Assembly (NCBI RefSeq): GCF_009937975.1
Contig: NZ_AP018441.1
Location: 4,960,001 to 5,024,000, forward strand
Direction: 5' to 3'
Source of the DNA: Undibacterium sp. YM2
GTDB taxonomy: Bacteria; Pseudomonadota; Gammaproteobacteria; Burkholderiales; Burkholderiaceae_D
DNA: 64,000 nucleotides
Part shown: positions 51,456-61,051 of the stretch, one piece after another
Layout of the letters: the number at the start of each line of letters is the position of its first letter
Position numbering within the stretch: position 1 is the stretch's first letter
Made by a program: the position numbers and the translations under genes
Notes under the pieces: model-generated
Database searches by the model: none
Told to the model about the DNA's origin: nothing
Seen by the model: only the letters and a program-made list of their open reading frames with translations

Positions 51456-52420
51456 GGATATTATTGACAGGCACGAGTGGGCAACTGGGCCATGCTCTCT
51501 TGCCACGCTTGCCTGCAACAGCAATAGTGCATGCGCCGCAAAGAGCAGAACTGGATTTAAGCAATGCCGCGCAATTGCGACTGTGCATCAACGACTTCAA
51601 ACCAGACCTGATCATCAACCCAGCTGCTTATACGGCAGTAGATTTGGCCGAAAGTGAGCCAGAAAAAGCCCATGCCATCAATGCGACTGCCCCTGCCATC
51701 ATGGCAGAAGAAGCACGCAAGCTCGGCGCTGGCCTCATCCATTATTCAACGGATTATGTCTTCGCCGGTGACAAGGCAGATGCTGAGGGCAACTGGCGAG
51801 CCTATGCAGAAACAGATGCGACGAGTCCCTTGAATGTGTATGGCAAAACCAAGCTGGCAGGCGAACAAGCCATTGTCGCCAGTGGTTGCCAGCATCTGAT
51901 CTTGCGTACCAGTTGGGTGTATTCAAACTTTGGCAAGAATTTTTTCCTGACCATGCTGAAGCTGGCGCGTGAACGCGATCAATTACGCGTCGTCAATGAC
52001 CAGTGGGGTACGCCCAATTCGGCTGACTGGCTGGCTGCTGCTACTTGCGAGATACTGGCTCAGCTACCGCAATCCACAGATGCGGTGAACTGGTGGCAGC
52101 AATTTGGTGGCATCTATCATCTGAGTGCTACAGGCACGACCAACTGGTTTGCCTTTGCCACCGCCATCATAGAACTGGCAGACCAGCAAAACAAACTGGG
52201 CAAGGCCGCACCGCAGATCAGTGGCATACCAGCCAGTGAATATCCTGTGCCTGCGCGTCGCCCGCATAACTCTTTATTGAGTACAGAAAAATTGCAGGCT
52301 GCTTTTGGATTGTCCATACCAGACTGGCGCATCCCTCTAGATGCCTGCATGCAAAGCGTACAAGCGCCCGCTTCTGCGTCACTCCATACAACAACTCAAG
52401 CTCAAGGTCAGACCACGTGA
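51452..52420 (+). CDS. rfbD: dTDP-4-dehydrorhamnose reductase RfbD
   Basis: 322 residues. 'LLTGTSGQLGHAL' nucleotide motif, 'INPAAYTAVDLAE', 'STDYVFAG' and Y-x3-K in 'VYGKTKLAGE'. Last step to dTDP-L-rhamnose. The order rfbB-A-C-D differs from the enterobacterial B-D-A-C. Overlaps the next gene by 4 bp. Confidence 0.95.
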   Translation: MRILLTGTSGQLGHALLPRLPATAIVHAPQRAELDLSNAAQLRLCINDFKPDLIINPAAYTAVDLAESEPEKAHAINATAPAIMAEEARKLGAGLIHYSTDYVFAGDKADAEGNWRAYAETDATSPLNVYGKTKLAGEQAIVASGCQHLILRTSWVYSNFGKNFFLTMLKLARERDQLRVVNDQWGTPNSADWLAAATCEILAQLPQSTDAVNWWQQFGGIYHLSATGTTNWFAFATAIIELADQQNKLGKAAPQISGIPASEYPVPARRPHNSLLSTEKLQAAFGLSIPDWRIPLDACMQSVQAPASASLHTTTQAQGQTT

Positions 52421-52818
52421 AACTGCAAATGATACCTATGCGCGTGCTCGGTGATGAGCGCGGCAGCCTGGTCGCCGTTGAGGCAAATCAGGACATCCCT
52501 TTCCCTATCGCCAGGGTTTACTATATTTTTGGTACGCTGGAAGGTGTGGAGCGCGGCTTTCATGCCCACAAGACCTTGCAGCAAGTAGCAGTGGCAGTAC
52601 GCGGTTCATGCACCATGGTGTTTGATGACGGCAAAGAGAGAGTAGAACTGGAACTTGATTCCCCGGCCAAAGGCGTTTATATAGGCACACGCATCTGGCA
52701 TGAAATGAAAAATTTCACCGAAGATTGTGTCCTGCTGGTGTTTGCTGACCAACACTATGACGAGGCAGATTATTTGCGCAAGTATGATGAGTTTTTGAAG
52801 TTCATAGAAACTGACTGA
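52417..52818 (+). CDS. dTDP-4-keto-6-deoxyhexose 3,4-ketoisomerase (FdtA/QdtA family)
   Basis: 133 residues, a single cupin domain: 'LGDERGSLVAVEA', 'VYYIFGTLEGVERGFHAHK' (His pair of the active site), 'VAVRGSCTMVFDDG' and 'GTRIWHEMKNF'. FdtA and QdtA turn dTDP-4-keto-6-deoxyglucose into the 3-keto sugar with galacto or gluco configuration; which one this makes cannot be read by eye. It feeds the aminotransferase downstream. Confidence 0.85.
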   Translation: MKLQMIPMRVLGDERGSLVAVEANQDIPFPIARVYYIFGTLEGVERGFHAHKTLQQVAVAVRGSCTMVFDDGKERVELELDSPAKGVYIGTRIWHEMKNFTEDCVLLVFADQHYDEADYLRKYDEFLKFIETD

Positions 52819-52844
52819 TATCAGTCAATCTGGAAAAGACCTCT

Positions 52845-52934
52845 CACCACAGAGGCACAGAGACACAGAGGTAATCAAGAGAAAATCTCATGAGAAAATA
52901 ATAGCCTCCCTTGTGTCCCAGTGCCGTCCTTCTT
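52845..52934. repeat. CACCACAGAG-type repeat, degenerate copy
   Basis: CACCACAGAGGCACAGAGAC and following bases repeat the left arm of the element at 62448-62573, including the CAAGAGAAAATCT stretch after it. The right half is worn down (only a weak TGTGTCCCAGTG match). It interrupts an otherwise tightly packed operon between the ketoisomerase and aminotransferase genes. Confidence 0.6.
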
Positions 52935-52951
52935 AGACGTGAAATAAGTGA

Positions 52952-54085
52952 ATGGATAATATGAAACCTATACCTTATCTGGAACTCAAGCCTCAGCATC
53001 AGGATTTGCGTGCCGAGTTGAATCAGGCTTTTAATGAAGTATTGGATAGTGGCTGGTTTATCCAGGGCAAGCAGCTGGAAGCCTTTGAAGCTGAATATGC
53101 TGCGTACTGCGGCAGCCAGTATTGCGTTGGTGTCGGCAATGGCATGGATGCACTGCACCTGATCTTGCGTGCTTATGGCATAGGTGAAGGTGATGAAGTC
53201 ATCGTGCCTTCGAATACTTACATCGCCAGTTGGCTGGCGGTATCGTATGCAGGGGCAACGCCAGTGCCGGTAGAGCCGGACCTGGCGACCTACAATATCG
53301 ATCCGGCAAAAATCGCGGCGGCTATTACTCCCAAGACCAAGGCCATCATGGTCGTGCATCTGTATGGGCAGTTAGCGGACATGGATCCGATTATTGCCAT
53401 CGCCCGTGAACATGGTTTGAAGGTCATAGAAGATGCGGCGCAATCGCATGGCGCAACATATAAAGGGCGAGTCTCTGGTGGCCTGGGTGATGCTGCGGCC
53501 CATAGTTTTTATCCGGGCAAGAACCTCGGTGCCCTGGGTGATGCGGGTGGTGTCACCACCAATGATGCAGAGCTGGCCAAGCAGTTAAAAGTCTTGCGCA
53601 ACTATGGTTCGCAAATCAAATACCATAATGAAGTCAAAGGTTACAACTCACGCCTTGATGAATTACAGGCCGCACTATTAAGAGTAAAACTGCACAGGCT
53701 GGATGGCTGGAATGTACAGCGCCGCGCACTGGCGCAGCAATATCATGAAGGTTTGAAAGACTTGCCTGGCCTGGTGATACCGTTTGTACCTCAGTGGTCT
53801 GAGCCGGTCTGGCATATCTATGCCGTACGTCATGCCAAACGTGACGCCTTGCAAAAACATTTGCAGGATGCCGGTATAGGCAGTCTGGTGCACTACCCTA
53901 TCCCGCCTCATCTGCAACCTGCTTATGCTGAATTGCAACTGGGTGTGGGCAGCTTCCCGCTGTCTGAACAAATCCACGCAGAAGAACTGAGCCTGCCGCT
54001 TGATCCTTATCTTGCGCCTGAAGACGTCAGCCGTGTCATCGCCGCCGTGCGCGAATTCGCCCTGCAAGCTGAGTCGGCCACCTGA
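52952..54085 (+). CDS. Sugar aminotransferase, DegT/DnrJ/EryC1 family (FdtB/QdtB-like)
   Basis: 377 residues (ATG 52961 also possible). PLP-enzyme features: '[15 protein letters not shown]', '[11 protein letters not shown]', the Schiff-base Lys in '[16 protein letters not shown]' and '[12 protein letters not shown]'. With the preceding 3,4-ketoisomerase it makes dTDP-3-amino-3,6-dideoxyhexose (Fuc3N or Qui3N). The N-acetyltransferase that normally lies between these two genes is not in the window. Confidence 0.85.
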   Translation: MDNMKPIPYLELKPQHQDLRAELNQAFNEVLDSGWFIQGKQLEAFEAEYAAYCGSQYCVGVGNGMDALHLILRAYGIGEGDEVIVPSNTYIASWLAVSYAGATPVPVEPDLATYNIDPAKIAAAITPKTKAIMVVHLYGQLADMDPIIAIAREHGLKVIEDAAQSHGATYKGRVSGGLGDAAAHSFYPGKNLGALGDAGGVTTNDAELAKQLKVLRNYGSQIKYHNEVKGYNSRLDELQAALLRVKLHRLDGWNVQRRALAQQYHEGLKDLPGLVIPFVPQWSEPVWHIYAVRHAKRDALQKHLQDAGIGSLVHYPIPPHLQPAYAELQLGVGSFPLSEQIHAEELSLPLDPYLAPEDVSRVIAAVREFALQAESAT

Positions 54086-54087
54086 CA

Positions 54088-55335
54088 ATGACACTGGTAC
54101 GTACCAGCCTGTTGAATGCAATTGCTGTCATGGTCAGGATGCTGACCATGCTGGGCCTGAACAAACTGCTGGCAGTGTATGTAGGGCCAGGTGGCTATGC
54201 CGTCATAGGCCAGTTCCAGAATGCCGTAACCATGATCTTGTCATTTGCCAGTGGCGCGATTTCCACAGGTGTGACCAAGTACACGGCTGAACATGGCGAC
54301 GATGCCGCTGCCCAGCAAAGAGTATGGGCCAGCGCGGCGCGTATTTCTATTTATTGCTCGCTCACTGCTTCTGCCGTCATTGCGGTATTTCACCAGCAAC
54401 TGGCGGTATTGCTCTTAAAAGATGCGCAGTATGGCAGCGTGTTTTTATGGCTGGCTGCCAGCCTGGTGTTGTTTGTCCTGAATACGCTCTTGCTGGCGAT
54501 TTTGAATGGCAAGAAAGCAGTCGCCGCTTATGTAGCTGCCAACATCGCGACGAGCATAGTCACCCTGCTGGCAACCTGGTTGCTGGCCAGCGTCTGGGGC
54601 CTGTATGGTGCACTGGTCGCGCTGGCAGTGAACCAGTCTTTCGTCGCCATCATCACCCTCGTGCTCTGCCTGCGTAGCAAATGGTTCAGCATGGGCATGC
54701 TGTTTGCAAAGGCAGACAAGGACATGCTGCGCAAACTGGGCGCGTATGCGCTGATGGCTGTCGTCACGGCCACGGTCGTGCCGCTGAGCCAGATGCTGAT
54801 ACGCAATCACCTGGTGCAGGACTTTGGCTGGCAAGAGGCGGGCTACTGGCAGGCGGTGACACGCATCAGTGATATCTACCTGATGCTGATCACTACCACG
54901 CTGACCGTGTATTACCTGCCGCGCCTGGCAGAAATCAAGGTCGCGGCAGAATTAAAAAAAGAAATCGCCCGGGTGTATCGCTTCGTTTTGCCATTGACAG
55001 CGCTGGGTGCGGTCATGGTCTATGTCTTGCGCGATCTCATGCTGTGGCTGGTATTTACTGAAGAATTTCGCCCCATGTTGCAGCTACTGGCCTGGCAATT
55101 GGTAGGCGACTTTATCAAGATAGGTAGCTGGGTGCTGGGTTTTGTGATGCTGGGCCGGGCGCTGACCAAGCCTTATGTGATTACCGAGATTGTCTTCAGC
55201 CTGTCACTGGTGGCCCTGACTTATCTGCTGACCCCGGCATTTGGCTTGCAGGGTGCAGTCATTGCTTTTTGCATTAACTATGTATTGTATTGGGCATGTA
55301 TCGCCTGGATTTTAAAAAAATATGCCTACCGCTGA
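54088..55335 (+). CDS. wzx: Wzx/WzxE-type lipid-linked repeat-unit flippase
   Basis: 415 residues with about twelve membrane helices. The N-terminus 'NKLLAVYVGPGGYAVIGQFQ' and 'ISTGVTKYTAEH' closely follows enterobacterial WzxE (lipid III flippase), a MOP-superfamily transporter. Flips undecaprenyl-linked oligosaccharide across the inner membrane. Starts 2 bp after the aminotransferase gene and overlaps the next gene by 14 bp. Confidence 0.85.
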   Translation: MTLVRTSLLNAIAVMVRMLTMLGLNKLLAVYVGPGGYAVIGQFQNAVTMILSFASGAISTGVTKYTAEHGDDAAAQQRVWASAARISIYCSLTASAVIAVFHQQLAVLLLKDAQYGSVFLWLAASLVLFVLNTLLLAILNGKKAVAAYVAANIATSIVTLLATWLLASVWGLYGALVALAVNQSFVAIITLVLCLRSKWFSMGMLFAKADKDMLRKLGAYALMAVVTATVVPLSQMLIRNHLVQDFGWQEAGYWQAVTRISDIYLMLITTTLTVYYLPRLAEIKVAAELKKEIARVYRFVLPLTALGAVMVYVLRDLMLWLVFTEEFRPMLQLLAWQLVGDFIKIGSWVLGFVMLGRALTKPYVITEIVFSLSLVALTYLLTPAFGLQGAVIAFCINYVLYWACIAWILKKYAYR

Positions 55336-56743
55336 ACGCTCTCTCAAGCTCGCCAGTTTTATACAGGCATGCGTCGCCCGCGTACTCGCGGCGGGCGAAC
55401 TCGAAAGCTGCATGCGGCGTGCCCGCGCACTGGGCGAGCTGCTATGGAAAAACAATCTGGGCCAGTATGCCTTGGTTGAGCTGGAACAGACTTTGCTGCA
55501 ACGCTACCAGCATTTGTTCACCGCGCCAGCACAAACAGACATCAAGGCAACTTACTTGCATGTATTGAGCCAGGCTTACACCGCCAGCGGTCATACCCGC
55601 GTCGTTGAACACCTGATCGCCAGCCAGGCCTTGCAGGATTCTGCGGTACTGGTGACAGAAAAAGCACCACCTGCTACCTGGGAGAAGCTGAGCACGCCCG
55701 GCCATCCCTGCATCTGCCTGCCCAGGTACAGCGACAGGCAAGAAAAGATACAGGCCTTGCTGAATCATTTTGCACAATACAAAATCCTTGTGCTGCATAT
55801 CCACCCCTATGACATTGATGCTGTCATCGCGGCAGGATTGTCCAGGCAATTGTGCGGCACCCGCATTTATATGTACAACCATGCAGACCATGTATTTTCT
55901 TATGGTCACGGCATGGCGGACGTAGTGCTGGAACTCAGTTATTTTGGTTGGGAACTCAGCAAACTGCGTGGCACGCATGAGAAATGCGTGTTTGCCGGTA
56001 TCCCGCTCAAGTTGCCGGATGCCACTGCCGATAGGCAGGAAAATGCCACCGGCCATATCGCCAGCGCAGGATCAGCCTATAAATATAAACCCGGCGGTGA
56101 CTATTCCTTCCCTGATTTTGCAGTGCAATTACAAGCCAGGACGGGACGCAAACTGATGCTGATAGGCCCCAACCTGAAAACCAACTGGTGGTGGTGGAAG
56201 CCTGCGCGGCAGATGGGCAAGCAGGCGATTTTCCACAAGCGCATGGCTTATCAGGATTATCTGGCCTGCATGCGCGACGCCAGTGTGTATGTTGACAGCT
56301 TCCCGCTGACCGGCGGCACGGCCTTCCCGGAAATGGCAGTCAAGGGCCTGCCCTGCTTTGGCATACTGACAGGTGCGCATGGTTATTCACCAGCGGACCA
56401 GCTTAAATCTGCGAGTCAGCAAGCCCTGCTGGATGACATGGGTTATTATCTGCAACAACAGCAACGCCCGGCAATGGACCAGACTGGGATACTGCAAGGA
56501 ATCAGGCAAGTGCATGGCATAGAACAGGTGGCACAGCGTATCAGCAGGGCAGAAACTGCGAATGCACAAGAAAAACAACCACCATGGTCAAATCCGGCAC
56601 CTATAAACTGTGATTTCTATGAGAAAATCTGGTACACAAGGAAATTGTTTACGCCGCCCATCCATAATTTCCCTGACTGGAAACTGGGCGTATTATTTTT
56701 AAAGTATTGGATACAAAGTCGGCAGCTTGCTCGCCAGGCTTAA
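55322..56743 (+). CDS. Putative GT-B-fold glycosyltransferase
   Basis: 473 residues, weakly similar to known glycosyltransferases. The first 150 residues are helical; the second half shows 'MYNHADHVFSYG', 'YLACMRDASVYVDSFPLTGGTAFPEMAVKGLPC', which resembles the donor-binding domain of O-GlcNAc-transferase/GT41-like or GT4 enzymes (a D-S/T-x-P-x-x-G-G-T loop). A role in repeat-unit assembly is inferred from place and shape. Overlaps wzx by 14 bp. Confidence 0.6.
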   Translation: MPTAERSLKLASFIQACVARVLAAGELESCMRRARALGELLWKNNLGQYALVELEQTLLQRYQHLFTAPAQTDIKATYLHVLSQAYTASGHTRVVEHLIASQALQDSAVLVTEKAPPATWEKLSTPGHPCICLPRYSDRQEKIQALLNHFAQYKILVLHIHPYDIDAVIAAGLSRQLCGTRIYMYNHADHVFSYGHGMADVVLELSYFGWELSKLRGTHEKCVFAGIPLKLPDATADRQENATGHIASAGSAYKYKPGGDYSFPDFAVQLQARTGRKLMLIGPNLKTNWWWWKPARQMGKQAIFHKRMAYQDYLACMRDASVYVDSFPLTGGTAFPEMAVKGLPCFGILTGAHGYSPADQLKSASQQALLDDMGYYLQQQQRPAMDQTGILQGIRQVHGIEQVAQRISRAETANAQEKQPPWSNPAPINCDFYEKIWYTRKLFTPPIHNFPDWKLGVLFLKYWIQSRQLARQA

Positions 56744-56758
56744 TGCTGCAGCTAATTT

Positions 56759-57550
56759 ATGATACATGTCGCAATCGTCAGCCACGGCCATGAAAACCTG
56801 CTTATCGCAAGCGGCGTGGGTGGCCTGCGCGATGCCGCCGAAGGCATGCATGTATGGATCAAGGATAACCAGCCTTCGCCGGAGTTGAAAGCCTATTGCC
56901 TGCAACATGGCGTGTCTTATATAGACGATAAACCTGGCCTGGGCTTTGGTGAAAACAATAATTACCTGTTTGACCTGATCAGCAGCAGTATAGGTTTTGC
57001 CGAAGGTGACAGCTTTATCGTCATGAACCCGGACATCACCATCAATGCTGACACCATCTTTACCCTGGTAGAGAACATGCGGCGCGATGCTTTTCCGGTG
57101 GCGACGATCAACCTCTACCGTGATGATCAGCACCTGTATGTAGATGCGAATGTACGCCGCTTCCCGAATGTGATTTCTTTATTGCGCATGGTGGCGGTGC
57201 GTTCCCTGTCCGAGCCCTACGACAAGAAAACCATGACAGAAACCTGCCATGTCGATTGGGCTTCTGGTGCCTTCCTGGCTTTTGATGCACTGCACTATCA
57301 GGCCCTGCAGGGGTTTGATACCCGCTACTTCATGTATTTTGAAGATGTGGATATCTGTTACCGCTCCAAGCAATTGCTGGGCAAGGGTATACGTTTTTAT
57401 CCGCAACTCGATGCTACCCACACTGCCGCCCACAAGAACCGCAACCTGGTATCACGCCATGCGAGCTGGTTTTTCCGCAGCTTCCTCAAATTTTTGTCGC
57501 GCCGCTATTTTGTCTATGACAGGCGGTCGAATTTGCCTGCTGCCAAATAA
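56759..57550 (+). CDS. GT2 family glycosyltransferase (rhamnosyltransferase-like)
   Basis: 263 residues, GT-A fold. 'VAIVSHGHENLL' at the N-terminus, 'GLGFGENNNYLF' and 'VMNPDITI' (DxD-equivalent N-P-D), 'DWASGAFLAFDALHYQ' and 'FMYFEDVDICYR' (E-D acceptor region). This is the WbbL-like pattern of rhamnosyl or similar transferases, consistent with dTDP-rhamnose made upstream. Cytoplasmic face of the membrane. Confidence 0.8.
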   Translation: MIHVAIVSHGHENLLIASGVGGLRDAAEGMHVWIKDNQPSPELKAYCLQHGVSYIDDKPGLGFGENNNYLFDLISSSIGFAEGDSFIVMNPDITINADTIFTLVENMRRDAFPVATINLYRDDQHLYVDANVRRFPNVISLLRMVAVRSLSEPYDKKTMTETCHVDWASGAFLAFDALHYQALQGFDTRYFMYFEDVDICYRSKQLLGKGIRFYPQLDATHTAAHKNRNLVSRHASWFFRSFLKFLSRRYFVYDRRSNLPAAK

Positions 57551-57553
57551 GGT

Positions 57554-58510
57554 ATGAAGCAGCAAATCTTGTTGACCGGTGCCAGCGGCTTTGTCGGCCA
57601 GGCTCTTGCCCGCGCCTGCCTGGCTCAGGATGTTGCCCTGATTTGCCCCAGCCGCCTTCCTCTGGACTGGCAGGATGCAGACATGCGCAATCCCATTGTC
57701 AGCGATATGAGTGCGGACACTGACTGGTCTGCCCATTTGCAAGGTGTGGATGTCGTCATCCATAGCGCAGCACGGGTACATGTGATGCAAGAGACAGCCA
57801 GTGATCCCCTGGCACAGTTCCGCGCCGTGAATGTCCATGCCAGCCTGCAACTGGCACGCCAGGCAGCAGCTGCGGGCGTCAGGCAATTTATTTACCTGAG
57901 TTCAGTCAAGGTGAATGGCGAAGCGACCTTGCCAGGTCATCCATATACCGCTGATGACCAGCCCTTGCCTCAAGATGCCTATGGCATATCCAAAATGGAG
58001 GCAGAGCAGGCCTTGCTGCAACTGGCACAGACAACGGGCATGGCTGTCACCATCATACGCCCGCCGCTGGTGTATGGGCCGGGTGTCAAAGCCAATTTTC
58101 TGAGCATGCTGCGCATGGTGCGCCGTGGCCTGCCTTTGCCCTTGGGCAGCATACGCAACCAGCGCAGCTTTGTATACCTTGGTAATCTCGTTGATCTTGT
58201 CCTGCATTGCCGTTTGAATGAAGCGGCGCGCAACCAGGTTTTCCTGGCATCCGATGGCCGGGATTTATCAACAACAGAATTATTGCGCCTGTGCGCGCAG
58301 GCCTTGCAAGTCAAGTCGCGGTTATTACCATTCCCTGCTGCTTTGCTGACACTCGCAGCCAGCATGCTGGGCAAGAGAAATGTCGCTGACCGTTTGTGCC
58401 AGTCACTGCAAGTCGATATCAGCAAGACCAGAAAGCTGCTGGCCTGGTCGCCGCCCTATACTATAGAACAAGGCTTGCAGGCCACAGCCGCAGCCATACT
58501 CGTTGAATGA
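57554..58510 (+). CDS. NAD-dependent sugar epimerase/dehydratase
   Basis: 318 residues, extended SDR. 'LLTGASGFVGQALARACL', 'VIHSAARVHVM', 'YLSSVKVNGE' and Y-x3-K in 'AYGISKMEAEQAL'. In many O-antigen loci this gene lies directly before the initiating sugar transferase (WbpV/Gne-like), as here with a 4-bp overlap, and provides a UDP-GlcNAc-derived sugar for it. Exact product unknown. Confidence 0.8.
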   Translation: MKQQILLTGASGFVGQALARACLAQDVALICPSRLPLDWQDADMRNPIVSDMSADTDWSAHLQGVDVVIHSAARVHVMQETASDPLAQFRAVNVHASLQLARQAAAAGVRQFIYLSSVKVNGEATLPGHPYTADDQPLPQDAYGISKMEAEQALLQLAQTTGMAVTIIRPPLVYGPGVKANFLSMLRMVRRGLPLPLGSIRNQRSFVYLGNLVDLVLHCRLNEAARNQVFLASDGRDLSTTELLRLCAQALQVKSRLLPFPAALLTLAASMLGKRNVADRLCQSLQVDISKTRKLLAWSPPYTIEQGLQATAAAILVE

Positions 58511-59079
58511 AGAATATGTTGAAGCGCCTTTTCGATCTCGTCCTTGCACTGACAGCCAGCCTGTTTTTGATGATACCTTTGATCATCGTTGCCATCTGCG
58601 TCAAGCTGACTTCACGCGGCCCCATCGTTTACTGGTCAGACCGGGTCGGGCGCAATAATGTCATTTTCAAGATGCCCAAGTTCCGCAGCATGCTGATTGA
58701 TACACCCGCAGTGGCTACTCACTTGCTGAGTAATCCTGACCAATACCTGACACCCATCGGTTCTTTCCTGCGCAAATCCAGCCTCGATGAATTGCCGCAA
58801 TTGTGGAGCATACTGCGAGGTGACATGAGTTTTGTCGGCCCCCGCCCTGCCCTGTTCAACCAGCATGACCTGATTGCCCTGCGTACGGAAAAGCAAGTAC
58901 ATACTATCCCGCCTGGCCTGACGGGTTGGGCGCAGATCAATGGCAGGGATGAATTACCTATCCCCGTCAAAGTAGATCTGGATGCCTATTACCTGCAGCA
59001 TCAATCCTTCATGCTGGACATCCGCATCTTGTTCCTGACCTTCTACAAGGTGGTGCGTCGTGATGGTGTTACACATTAA
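58507..59079 (+). CDS. Initiating sugar-1-phosphate transferase (bacterial sugar transferase family)
   Basis: 190 residues: one N-terminal membrane hairpin (about 9-33), then 'KMPKFRSMLID', 'SSLDELPQLWSILRGDMSFVGPRPA' and 'PPGLTGWAQINGRDELP', the PglC-type monotopic phosphoglycosyl transferase core with the E-L-P catalytic region. Transfers the first sugar phosphate to undecaprenyl phosphate. It starts the repeat unit that wzx flips. Confidence 0.9.
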   Translation: MKNMLKRLFDLVLALTASLFLMIPLIIVAICVKLTSRGPIVYWSDRVGRNNVIFKMPKFRSMLIDTPAVATHLLSNPDQYLTPIGSFLRKSSLDELPQLWSILRGDMSFVGPRPALFNQHDLIALRTEKQVHTIPPGLTGWAQINGRDELPIPVKVDLDAYYLQHQSFMLDIRILFLTFYKVVRRDGVTH

Positions 59080-59094
59080 TAAGGCTGCGCTATC

Positions 59095-61026
59095 ATGATG
59101 CAATCCGTACTCAATCTGCCCCGTCTGCAAAAACAGTTGATAGCTGCTCTGGCCGACGCCATCTGCCTGCCGCTGATGTTTATCCTGGCAATCTGGCTGC
59201 GTTATGAAACCTTTAATGCCAGCCTGTTCAATCATTACTTCTGGCTCATCGTTTCTTCTTCCCTGATCGCCATACCGGTATTCATACGCATAGGTTTGTA
59301 CCGTGCCGTGATCCGTTTCATCGACCAGAAAATCATCAGCGTCGTGGTCTTTGGCGTCACCCTGTCGGTGCTGTTCATGGCCTTTGTGGCGGTGATGCTG
59401 CATATCACGCCTTTGTCGCGTGCCGTGTTTGGTTTTTTCTGGGCGGGGTCGATCCTGTATGTGGGTGCCAGCCGTTTTCTGGCCAGGGCCTGGCTGTTGC
59501 AGGCCGACATGGCCGAGAATGCCACCCGCATTGCCATCTATGGTGCGGGCAAGGCTGGTGCGCAACTGGCCACTGCCCTGCGTGCCGGTGGTGAATATGT
59601 CTGCACTGCCTTCATCGACGACAATAAATCGATACAGGGTTCTACCATAGGTGGCGTCAAGGTATTTGCACCTGAATTGTTGAAGGACCTGGCTGAGCGC
59701 CACGACATACGCGAAATCCTGCTGGCCATGCCCAGCATCAGCAAGACCAGACAAAAGCAGATACTTGACCAGCTAGAACCGCTGAAACTGAAGATCAAGG
59801 TCACGCCATCAATACAAAGCCTGGTGAATGGCGAATTGCGCTTGCAGGATATACGCGAAGTAGAGATAGAAGATTTGTTGGGCCGTGATCAGGTGGAGCC
59901 GGATGCCCGCCTGCTGAGTATCTGCATCACAGGCAAGCGTGTCATGGTGACGGGGGCTGGTGGCTCGATAGGCTCTGAACTATGCCGCCAGATCTTGCGC
60001 CAGCGCCCGGCCAAACTGGTCTTGCTGGAAATGTCGGAATATGCCCTGTATGCGATAGAACAGGAATTGACTGGCCTGCGCCAGCAACTGAAGCTGGATG
60101 TGGAGATTTTGCCCTTTCTCGGTTCCATACTCGACAGCGCCAAGCTTGACCGCATCTTCACTACCTGTGAGGTTGAGACCCTGTACCATGCTGCGGCATA
60201 CAAGCATGTGCCACTGGTCGAGCATAACCCGGCAGAAGGCATACGCAATAATGTATTTGGCACGCTGTCCGTCGCGCAGGCGGCGATGGCGGCAAAGGTC
60301 AAGAATTTTGTGCTGATTTCTACCGACAAGGCAGTGCGCCCTACCAATGTCATGGGTGCCACCAAGCGCCTGGCAGAGCTGATCTTGCAAGCCTGCTCAC
60401 GCCGCCAGCAACATACCCGTTTTTGCATGGTGCGCTTTGGCAATGTGCTGGGCTCATCCGGCTCTGTCGTTCCCTTATTCCGCAAACAGATCATGGCGGG
60501 TGGCCCCATCACTTTGACCCATCCAGAAATCACTCGCTATTTCATGACTATCCCTGAGGCTGCGCAACTGGTCTTGCAGGCAGGTGCCATGGGCGAAGGT
60601 GGCGATGTGTTCGTACTCGACATGGGTGAACCGGTGCGCATCATCGACCTGGCACGCCGCATGGTGCATCTGAGCGGCCTCGAAGTGAAGAGTGAAAGCA
60701 CGCCCGACGGCACCATAGAAATCCAGCACGTAGGCCTGCGCCCCGGTGAAAAACTGTATGAAGAATTGCTGATAGGCGACAATGTTGAAGGCACCTCGCA
60801 CCCGCTGATCATGCGCGCCCAGGAGAGCGAGTTGCCATGGGATCAACTGAATGCCCTGTTGCAAAACCTGCATGCTGCCTGCACCGCCTTTGATTATGAG
60901 CAAATCCGCGCCCTGTTGCTGCAAATAGTGGCAGAATATGACCCACAATGCGGTATTGAAGACCTGATCTGGCAAGCCCAGCAAGTTGGTGCTGAAGAGC
61001 AGACAGCCACAGTGCTGCTCCACTGA
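59095..61026 (+). CDS. WbpM/CapD-type UDP-sugar 4,6-dehydratase, membrane-bound
   Basis: 643 residues: four N-terminal membrane helices (about 13-120), a CoA-binding-like Rossmann domain ('AIYGAGKAGAQLATAL') and the dehydratase with 'VTGAGGSIGSELCRQI', 'LISTDKAVRPTNVMGATKR' (Met in place of the usual Tyr, the S-M-K triad of WbpM) and 'EIQHVGLRPGEKLYEELL'. Converts UDP-GlcNAc to UDP-4-keto-6-deoxy-GlcNAc, a precursor of QuiNAc/FucNAc. Confidence 0.92.
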   Translation: MMQSVLNLPRLQKQLIAALADAICLPLMFILAIWLRYETFNASLFNHYFWLIVSSSLIAIPVFIRIGLYRAVIRFIDQKIISVVVFGVTLSVLFMAFVAVMLHITPLSRAVFGFFWAGSILYVGASRFLARAWLLQADMAENATRIAIYGAGKAGAQLATALRAGGEYVCTAFIDDNKSIQGSTIGGVKVFAPELLKDLAERHDIREILLAMPSISKTRQKQILDQLEPLKLKIKVTPSIQSLVNGELRLQDIREVEIEDLLGRDQVEPDARLLSICITGKRVMVTGAGGSIGSELCRQILRQRPAKLVLLEMSEYALYAIEQELTGLRQQLKLDVEILPFLGSILDSAKLDRIFTTCEVETLYHAAAYKHVPLVEHNPAEGIRNNVFGTLSVAQAAMAAKVKNFVLISTDKAVRPTNVMGATKRLAELILQACSRRQQHTRFCMVRFGNVLGSSGSVVPLFRKQIMAGGPITLTHPEITRYFMTIPEAAQLVLQAGAMGEGGDVFVLDMGEPVRIIDLARRMVHLSGLEVKSESTPDGTIEIQHVGLRPGEKLYEELLIGDNVEGTSHPLIMRAQESELPWDQLNALLQNLHAACTAFDYEQIRALLLQIVAEYDPQCGIEDLIWQAQQVGAEEQTATVLLH

Positions 61027-61051
61027 ATCTTTTTACTATAGAAAAATAATC

